Source: Ochrobactrum sp. RH2CCR150 (GTDB lineage: Bacteria > Pseudomonadota > Alphaproteobacteria > Rhizobiales > Rhizobiaceae). Taken from it: a stretch of 64,000 nucleotides of DNA. Shown in pieces: positions 58,310 to 64,000 of this stretch. Numbering within the stretch: position 1 is the first letter of the stretch; every line of letters starts with the position of its first letter. Under the pieces are notes generated by a model, which had not been told where the DNA came from, did not search any database, and saw only the letters and a program-made list of their open reading frames with translations. Where the stretch lies: contig JACGXE010000009.1 in the NCBI GenBank assembly GCA_014138095.1, forward strand, positions 62,001 to 126,000, read 5' to 3'. The translations under genes and the position numbers were made by a program.

Positions 58310-61042
58310 ATGCTTGAGAAGACTTATGACGCCGCGGCCATAGAGCCGAAAATTGCCGAACGCTGGGAAGAAGCTGGGGCATTTAAAGCGGGAGCAGGAG
58401 CGAAGCCAGGAGCCGATCCTTTTGCCGTGGTCATTCCTCCGCCGAATGTCACCGGATCGCTGCACATGGGCCACGCGCTCAACAACACGATCCAGGACAT
58501 CATGGTTCGTTTTGAACGCATGCGCGGCAAGAACGTGCTGTGGCAGCCGGGCATGGACCATGCCGGTATTGCAACCCAGATGGTTGTCGAGCGTCAGCTT
58601 GCTGAACGACAGGAGCCGAACCGTCACGTCATGGGCCGTGAGAAGTTCATCGAGCGCATCTGGCAGTGGAAATCCGAATCCGGCGGCATGATCTCTAATC
58701 AGCTGCGTCGCCTTGGCGCGTCGTGCGATTGGTCGCGCGAGCGCTTCACCATGGATGAAGGCCTGTCGCGCGCCGTTCTGGAAGTTTTCGTCTCTCTTTA
58801 TAAGCAGGGCTTGATCTATCGCGACAAGCGTCTGGTCAACTGGGATCCGAAGCTGCTGACGGCAATCTCCGACATTGAAGTCGAATCCCGCGAGACGAAA
58901 GGCCACCTCTGGCACTTCCGTTATCCGCTGGAAAACGTACCATTCGATTCAGAAGACCCGCATACCTACATCGTTGTTGCAACGACCCGTCCTGAAACCA
59001 TGCTGGGCGATACCGGGGTTGCGGTCAATCCAAAGGATGAGCGCTATCACGCTCTGGTCGGCAACGATGTCGTTCTGCCGCTTGTTGGCCGTCATATCCC
59101 GATTGTTGCCGATGATTACGCTGATCCTGAAGCCGGATCCGGTGCGGTCAAGATCACGCCTGCCCATGACTTCAACGACTTTGAAGTTGGTAAGCGCAAC
59201 GATCTGCGCGCGATCAATATTCTGACGCCGGAAGCGGCTGTTACGCTCAAGGACAATATCGACTTCCTTGAAGGCCTCCAGCTGACGCCGGAATTGAAGG
59301 CTCTGATTGCCGAGCTGGACGGGCAGGACCGTTTCGCCGTTCGCAAGCGCATCGTAGAGCTGATGGACGAGCGTGGCTATCTGGAAAAGATTGAGGATCA
59401 CACTCATGCCGTTCCGCATGGTGATCGCGGCGGTGTGCCGATCGAGCCATATCTAACCGACCAGTGGTATGTGAATGCAGCCGAAATGGCGAAGCCTGCC
59501 ATGGCTGCCGTTCGCGACGGTCGCACGCAGATCGTACCAAAGAACTGGGAAAAGACCTATTTCGACTGGATGGAAAACATCCAGCCTTGGTGTGTTTCGC
59601 GTCAGCTCTGGTGGGGACACCAGATTCCGGCTTGGTACGGCCCGGATGGCAAGTGCTTTGTCGAAAAGAGCGAAGCTGAAGCCAAGGCAGCAGCCAAGGC
59701 GCATTACGGCGAAGACGTTGCTCTGGAGCGCGATACCGACGTTCTGGACACGTGGTTCTCGTCGGGCCTGTGGCCGTTCTCGACGCTCGGCTGGCCTGAC
59801 AAGACCCCGGAACTAGCAACCTATTACCCGACCAGTGTTCTGGTGACCGGTTTCGACATTCTGTTCTTCTGGGTTGCCCGCATGATGATGATGGGCCTCC
59901 ATTTCATGGAGGAAATCCCGTTCCATACGGTCTATCTGCACGCGCTTGTTCGTGACAAGCACGGCGCGAAAATGTCGAAGTCCAAGGGCAATGTGATCGA
60001 TCCTCTGGAACTGATGGACGAATATGGCGCCGATGCGCTGCGCTTCACGCTGGCCATCATGGCTGCGCAGGGCCGTGACGTTAAGCTCGACCCGGCGCGT
60101 ATTGCAGGCTATCGAAATTTCGGCACCAAGCTCTGGAATGCGACGCGCTTTGCGCAGATGAATGGCGTGAAGCTCGATGCGGATTTCCGTCCGGAGAACG
60201 CAAAGCTTGCGGTTAATCGCTGGATCCTGACCGAGCTGACCAAGGCGACGCGCGCCGTTACTGAGGGCATTGCCAATTACCGCTTCAATGAAGCGGCGGG
60301 CGCAGCCTATCGCTTTGTCTGGAACCAGTTCTGCGACTGGTATCTGGAGCTGCTCAAGCCGATCTTCATGGGCGACGATGAAGCGGCAAAGGCCGAAGCA
60401 CAGGCAACGGCTGCTTATTGTCTGGATCAGATCTACAAGATGCTGCATCCGTTCATGCCGTTCATGACGGAAGAACTCTGGACACTGACGGCTGGCGAAG
60501 GCAAGACGCGCGACACGGTTCTGGCATTGGCTGATTGGCCGGAGCTTTCTTTCGCGGATGAAGAAGCGGCTGCCGATATCAACTGGCTGGTCGATCTCGT
60601 TACGGGCATCCGTTCGGTGCGTGCGGAAATGAACGTTCCGGCTGGTGCCGTAGCGCCGGTCGTCGTTCTCGAGGCCAATGCAACGACCACTGAGCGCTTT
60701 GAACGTCACGATGCCGCGATCAAGCGTCTGGCCCGTGTCGAAAGCGTGGCCTTCGAAGAGCAGGCTCCGAAAGGTGCCGCCCAGATGCTGCTCGGCGAGG
60801 CGACGATCTGCATTCCGCTCGGCAAGCTGATCGATCTCAAGGCTGAATCGGCACGTCTGGCCAAGGAAGCTGGCAAGATTGCTGCTGATATCGACCGGAT
60901 TGAAAAGAAATTGTCGAACGAGAAGTTCGTTGCCAACGCCAAGGAAGAGGTCGTGGAAGCCGAACGCGAACGTCTGGTAGAGCTGAAGGAAGCTGCGGAG
61001 CGCGTTGCAACGGCAGAGTCACGTATCCGTGACGCGGGTTGA
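58310..61042 (+). CDS. valS: Valine--tRNA ligase
   Basis: Class I synthetase charging tRNA-Val, with editing of mischarged Thr. The 910-residue protein has the HIGH-type motif PPNVTGSLHMGHALNNT near residue 45, the editing domain (about 195-345, TTRPETMLGDTGVAVNP), the KMSKS motif in GAKMSKSKGNVIDP near residue 560 and a C-terminal coiled-coil arm. The start at 58310 gives the family N-terminus MLEKTYDAAAIEPKIAERW. Confidence 0.97.
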   Translation: MLEKTYDAAAIEPKIAERWEEAGAFKAGAGAKPGADPFAVVIPPPNVTGSLHMGHALNNTIQDIMVRFERMRGKNVLWQPGMDHAGIATQMVVERQLAERQEPNRHVMGREKFIERIWQWKSESGGMISNQLRRLGASCDWSRERFTMDEGLSRAVLEVFVSLYKQGLIYRDKRLVNWDPKLLTAISDIEVESRETKGHLWHFRYPLENVPFDSEDPHTYIVVATTRPETMLGDTGVAVNPKDERYHALVGNDVVLPLVGRHIPIVADDYADPEAGSGAVKITPAHDFNDFEVGKRNDLRAINILTPEAAVTLKDNIDFLEGLQLTPELKALIAELDGQDRFAVRKRIVELMDERGYLEKIEDHTHAVPHGDRGGVPIEPYLTDQWYVNAAEMAKPAMAAVRDGRTQIVPKNWEKTYFDWMENIQPWCVSRQLWWGHQIPAWYGPDGKCFVEKSEAEAKAAAKAHYGEDVALERDTDVLDTWFSSGLWPFSTLGWPDKTPELATYYPTSVLVTGFDILFFWVARMMMMGLHFMEEIPFHTVYLHALVRDKHGAKMSKSKGNVIDPLELMDEYGADALRFTLAIMAAQGRDVKLDPARIAGYRNFGTKLWNATRFAQMNGVKLDADFRPENAKLAVNRWILTELTKATRAVTEGIANYRFNEAAGAAYRFVWNQFCDWYLELLKPIFMGDDEAAKAEAQATAAYCLDQIYKMLHPFMPFMTEELWTLTAGEGKTRDTVLALADWPELSFADEEAAADINWLVDLVTGIRSVRAEMNVPAGAVAPVVVLEANATTTERFERHDAAIKRLARVESVAFEEQAPKGAAQMLLGEATICIPLGKLIDLKAESARLAKEAGKIAADIDRIEKKLSNEKFVANAKEEVVEAERERLVELKEAAERVATAESRIRDAG

Positions 61043-61081
61043 TTTGACCTATTCCTTAACGTAAGGCTCGTCGCGAATCAT

Positions 61082-61115
61082 ACACCCGGCAGTGCACACT
61101 GCCGGGTGTTTTTTG
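61082..61115 (+). terminator. Terminator of valS
   Basis: A perfect 12-bp stem, ACACCCGGCAGT/ACTGCCGGGTGT (61082-61093 with 61098-61109), with a GCAC loop and TTTTTTG. Confidence 0.96.
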
Positions 61116-61431
61116 TAATTGATCCCGGAAAAGTTGTGTTTGGAGGGGCCCGGAAGCCAATCGAACCGGCGTTTCGATTGTTTTTTGATATTGTTGCGTA
61201 TTCGCAACAAGGCCGAAATCTGGACCCAAAAGCGGCAATTTGGGCGAATTTCTGGCCGTTCTTTGTCGGAATATTTCCGGCAGACATAAAAACCCAACGC
61301 ATTTTAGGCATTTTTGATGTGGCTGCTCTGAGCAAGCAACTGGCCCGCGAATGATTGGATATTGCAGGTCTATTTCATCCTGTTTTACGTTTGCGTCAAC
61401 GTTAATGCCGTTGCTATCTGGGAGGACATTT
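61116..61431. other. Gap between valS and the first FadL-like gene
   Basis: 316 bases without a supported gene. It holds a second terminator-like hairpin (61158-61186), a TTGTTGCG-tatt-CGCAACAA hairpin (61191-61210), and an upstream block of about 80 bases (61351-61431) that is repeated before the second FadL-like gene. Confidence 0.6.
61158..61186 (+). terminator. Orphan terminator-like hairpin
   Basis: CAATCGAA (61158-61165), 7-base loop, TTCGATTG (61173-61180), then TTTTTTG. It lies 43 bases past the valS terminator with no gene between, so it may end a small RNA or act as an attenuator for the FadL-like gene. Confidence 0.6.
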
Positions 61432-62697
61432 ATGAGCGGACGCGGCTTAAAAATAGGGGGAATTGCGGCGGTACTGCTCGGGAGCGCGGTTGTCGCTCAT
61501 GCGGGTGGTTTTGAACGCAGCTCGCAGGATTTCGATATTCTGTTTGAACAGGGAAATGCTGTCGATGCGTCCGGCACCTTTGTCGCTCCGCAACGTAAGC
61601 TGAAAGATATCCGCGGCTCTGCCATCAGCGGTATGACGGGTGGTATCAATCCTGTGACTGGTCGTCCTTTTGAGACCAGCGTTGATGAGGCTAAGAGCTA
61701 CTGGGTGCCGAAACTGTCGGCGAAGTTCGATCTGACCACCGACCTTGCCTGCGCTGCGCAATATCGCCAGCCATGGGGCATCAGCACGGATGTCGGCATC
61801 GATACGGTCCGTTCTTACACCGCTATTGAACAGAAAATCTCGTCGAACGACTACGGCCTGAACTGTTCTTATCGTTTTGCAGCAGGCGAAAAGGGCTATT
61901 TCCGTCTTCTCGGTGGCGTGAGCTATCAGGAATTGCACGGCGAACAGACCAAGATGATCCCGGGCTTGCCTCAGGGTAATCCTTACGGCATCCCGGCAGG
62001 TCCATTTCGCGTTGGCTCGCTGGACGTAGACGACCATGCTTTTGGCTGGCGTATTGGTGCAGCCTACGAAATTCCCGAATACGCTGTTCGCGCCAGCGTC
62101 GTTTATCAGTCCAAAATCAACTACGAGCTGGAAGGCACGGTTGATAATCTGGTTCTGAATCCGTTCACTGGACAGAGCATTCCAATCAATGTGGGTAGCG
62201 ACGTTTCGACCCCGCAATCGGTTGAGTTCAAGTTCCAGACCGGTATCGCGCCAGATTGGCTCGCTTTTGGTTCGGTCAAGTGGACCGATTGGTCCAGCAT
62301 CGAGGCGGTCAATTTCGTCGCTTCGGATAGCAAGGTTCTTCCAACCGGTACCAAGGTCACCAGTTTGAACCTTTATTATCAGGATGGCTGGACTGTCAGC
62401 GGCGGTGTTGGCCACAAGCTCAACGACCAGTGGTCTGTTGCTGGAACTGTGACCTGGGATCGCGGTACGAGCACGGGCCTGACCTCGCAGACCGACATCT
62501 GGCTGTTTGGCCTCGGCACGAACTACAAGCCGAACGATCAGTTTGAAGTTCGTCTGGCTGGCGCTGCTGGTTGGCTGACTTCGGGCGAGATTGACGACAC
62601 GGTCGTCAATGGCGAGCGTAGCCTGCTTGGTTCGAAGGGCACCTTCGGCAACGATTTCGTCGGCGGTCTCTCGCTGACGGCAAAGGTCAAGTTCTGA
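61432..62697 (+). CDS. FadL-like outer membrane protein, copy 1
   Basis: 421-residue precursor with a signal peptide (about 1-25, ending VVAHA-GG) and a beta-barrel of the OmpP1/FadL/TodX type, ending in the aromatic KVKF. Such proteins import long-chain fatty acids or other hydrophobic compounds. Recognisable segments are FDILFEQGNAVDASGTFVAP, DLACAAQYRQPWGI and SVEFKFQTGIAPDWLAFGSV; two cysteines (DLAC, LNCSY) may pair. GGGAGG precedes the ATG. It has a close tandem paralogue downstream. Confidence 0.85.
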   Translation: MSGRGLKIGGIAAVLLGSAVVAHAGGFERSSQDFDILFEQGNAVDASGTFVAPQRKLKDIRGSAISGMTGGINPVTGRPFETSVDEAKSYWVPKLSAKFDLTTDLACAAQYRQPWGISTDVGIDTVRSYTAIEQKISSNDYGLNCSYRFAAGEKGYFRLLGGVSYQELHGEQTKMIPGLPQGNPYGIPAGPFRVGSLDVDDHAFGWRIGAAYEIPEYAVRASVVYQSKINYELEGTVDNLVLNPFTGQSIPINVGSDVSTPQSVEFKFQTGIAPDWLAFGSVKWTDWSSIEAVNFVASDSKVLPTGTKVTSLNLYYQDGWTVSGGVGHKLNDQWSVAGTVTWDRGTSTGLTSQTDIWLFGLGTNYKPNDQFEVRLAGAAGWLTSGEIDDTVVNGERSLLGSKGTFGNDFVGGLSLTAKVKF

Positions 62698-62763
62698 TCG
62701 AACTGATCAAATACAAATCAAGGGCCTGAGCATCTTAACCAATGCTCCGGCCCTTTATGTATC

Positions 62764-62795
62764 AGCCCGGCAGTTCTCGCTGCCGGGCTTTTTTG
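62764..62795 (+). terminator. Terminator of FadL-like copy 1
   Basis: AGCCCGGCAG (62764-62773), loop TTCTCG, CTGCCGGGCT (62780-62789), followed by TTTTTTG. Confidence 0.95.
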
Positions 62796-63004
62796 CGTGA
62801 TGTGTTCGGGTAAATATTAATTCTTGAAGTGCCTAAAATAATCGAATTCGTCTTGCAGGTGTTCAAGGACGCTGTCGCGTTTTCGCAACAAGCGAATTCA
62901 AGCCTATAAAGGCTGATTTGGCGAAATTCTGACCCTGAGTTATCGGAATTCTGTCGCGCAGCCAACTTGCTCTGTAGTGCTCTGATCGCACAATTAACCC
63001 GCAA

Positions 63005-63086
63005 TTGGTTGGATATTGCAGGCCTGTTTCTTCCCGTTTTACTTTTGCGTCAACGTTGATGCCATTGCTATCTTGGGGGGAGATTT
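63005..63086 (+). repeat. Duplicated upstream block of the FadL-like genes
   Basis: 63005-63086 closely matches 61351-61431: both share TTGGATATTGCAGG, TTTTGCGTCAACGTT (TTTGCGTCAACGTTA in copy 1), ATGCC and TTGCTATCT before the ribosome site. It probably contains a shared promoter or leader. Confidence 0.7.
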
Positions 63087-64000
63087 ATGGGCGGATATGG
63101 CTTGAAAATTGGAGGTATCGCGGCGGTCCTGATCGGGAGCGCAAGTGTCGCTTACGCCGGCGCTTTCGAGACCAGTTCGCAGGATTTTGATATTCTGTTC
63201 GAACAGGGGAATGCGGTCGATACTTCGGCTATGTATGTCGCGCCACAACGTCGATTGACGAAAATCGGCGGCCCGGCCGCCAACGGCACGAATGACGGTA
63301 TCAACCCGGTGACAGGTCGCCCATTCGAAAAGGGTATCCAAGAGGCGAAGGGCTATTGGGTGCCAAAGATTTCTGCCAAGTTCGATCTGACCAACGATCT
63401 TGCCTGTGCTGCGCAATATCGCCAGCCATGGGGCATCAACACATCTGCGGGCATTGAAACGGTTCATTCTTACACCTCGATAGAACAGAAAATCACGTCG
63501 AACGATTACGGTGTGAACTGTTCCTATCGGTTTGATACGGGCGCGATGGGCTATTTCCGCATTCTCGGTGGCGTCAGCTATCAGGAACTGCGCGGCCAGC
63601 AGACCAGGATGATCCCGCATTTTTCCCGCAATCCTGACGGCATTCCCGGAAGCCCATTTCGCGCCGCTTCTCTGGATGCAGATGACCATTCATTTGGCTG
63701 GCGCATTGGCGCTGCCTATGAAATTCCTGAATATGCCATCCGCGCGAGCATCGTTTATCAATCTGAGGTCAGGTATGGCCTTGAAGGCATCGTTGATAAT
63801 CTCGCTTTGAATCCGGTTACCGGACGCGGCGAACCGATTGATGTGAGCAGTGACATTGCAACGCCTCAATCGGTCGAATTCAAGTTTCAGACGGGTATAA
63901 CACCCGGCTGGATGGCCTTTGGCTCGGTCGAATGGATGGATTGGTCAAGCGTGACGTCGGTTGATTTTGTCGCCGCTGACAGTGAAGTTCTCCCTATCGG
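63087..64000 (+). CDS. FadL-like outer membrane protein, copy 2 (cut by window end)
   Basis: The frame from ATG 63087 stays open to the last base, giving 304 codons of what should be about 420. It begins MGGYGLKIGGIAAVLIGSAS with a signal peptide ending VAYA-GA. It matches copy 1 along its whole visible length: SSQDFDILFEQGNAV, DLACAAQYRQPWGI, GWRIGAAYEIPEYA and TPQSVEFKFQTGI are shared. The strongest changes lie in putative loop segments (about 55-80 and 175-195). The ribosome site is GGGGGGAG. Confidence 0.85.
   Translation, partial: MGGYGLKIGGIAAVLIGSASVAYAGAFETSSQDFDILFEQGNAVDTSAMYVAPQRRLTKIGGPAANGTNDGINPVTGRPFEKGIQEAKGYWVPKISAKFDLTNDLACAAQYRQPWGINTSAGIETVHSYTSIEQKITSNDYGVNCSYRFDTGAMGYFRILGGVSYQELRGQQTRMIPHFSRNPDGIPGSPFRAASLDADDHSFGWRIGAAYEIPEYAIRASIVYQSEVRYGLEGIVDNLALNPVTGRGEPIDVSSDIATPQSVEFKFQTGITPGWMAFGSVEWMDWSSVTSVDFVAADSEVLPI

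Larger units (their letters stand above)
62698..63086. other. Gap between the two FadL-like genes
   Basis: 389 bases. It holds the copy 1 terminator and a region similar to that before copy 1: a GCGTTTTCGC hairpin near 62875-62890 and the last 80 bases (GGATATTGCAGG ... TTTGCGTCAACGTT) nearly repeated. No gene is supported. Confidence 0.6.

Noticed and set aside
61106-61354. An 82-codon frame in the valS-FadL gap
   Set aside because: Its GTG start lies inside the T run of the valS terminator, there is no ribosome site, and the orphan hairpin with its T run lies within it.

Overview
The window reads as a continuous stretch of a Brucellaceae chromosome (Brucella/Ochrobactrum type, Alphaproteobacteria, Hyphomicrobiales). 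This rests on gene order (rpsB-tsf-pyrH-frr-uppS-cdsA-rseP-bamA-lpxD-fabZ-lpxA-lpxI-lpxB; trpD-trpC-moaC-moeA-lexA; pdhABC-lpdA-lipA; dusB-ntrB-ntrC), on the fused ispDF gene, on a GTTC-N7-GTTC SOS box, on a BepC-type TolC of 456 residues, and on the absence of dxr from its usual slot between cdsA and rseP. No phage, plasmid, transposon or CRISPR array was seen. It is a core-genome region.

Layout. 1-13.8 kb (+): translation and envelope cluster, then lipid A genes, closed by a bidirectional terminator. 13.9-16.9 kb (-): gltA and gltX. 17.1-19.7 kb (+): comEC. 19.8-26.3 kb (-): lexA with its SOS box, moeA, moaC, trpC, trpD and a PpiD-like chaperone. 26.6-34.7 kb (+): tpiA, secG, an L,D-transpeptidase, pyrG, a VOC protein, kdsA, eno and a DUF1428 gene. 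34.9-42.6 kb (+): an FtsB-like protein, the pyruvate dehydrogenase genes pdhA-pdhB-pdhC-lpdA, a small membrane protein that seems to start at ATT, lipA and a COQ10/RatA-type START gene. 42.6-45.1 kb (-): an SDR, pncC/cinA and ispDF. 45.4-49.0 kb (+): dusB-ntrBC. 49.2-54.5 kb: a small secreted basic protein, tRNA-Thr(TGT), NAD kinase, a DEAD-box helicase, a TfoX-N protein, a HesB/SufA protein, a periplasmic protein and a CopZ-like protein behind a CueR/HmrR-type promoter. 54.8-64 kb (+): a Pcm-like methyltransferase, bepC, popZ, valS and two tandem FadL-like outer-membrane proteins, the second cut by the window edge.

Functional links. RseP, BamA, LpxD/A/I/B, FabZ, CdsA, UppS, KdsA, the L,D-transpeptidase, PpiD, BepC and the FadL pair all serve the cell envelope. 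PDH, GltA, Eno and TpiA are central carbon enzymes. LipA supplies the lipoyl cofactor of the E2 and of the lipoyl-bearing E1-beta encoded next to it. IspDF shows that the MEP isoprenoid pathway is present although dxr is missing locally.

The least explained signals are: the ATT-started membrane protein between lpdA and lipA; nested inverted repeats before bamA and after ntrC; hairpins inside operons (bamA-lpxD, pdhC-lpdA); four copies of a dispersed palindromic repeat; short upstream ORFs before pyrG and popZ; and the duplicated FadL unit with an orphan terminator upstream. Start sites, hairpins and family calls come from reading the sequence, without database searches.
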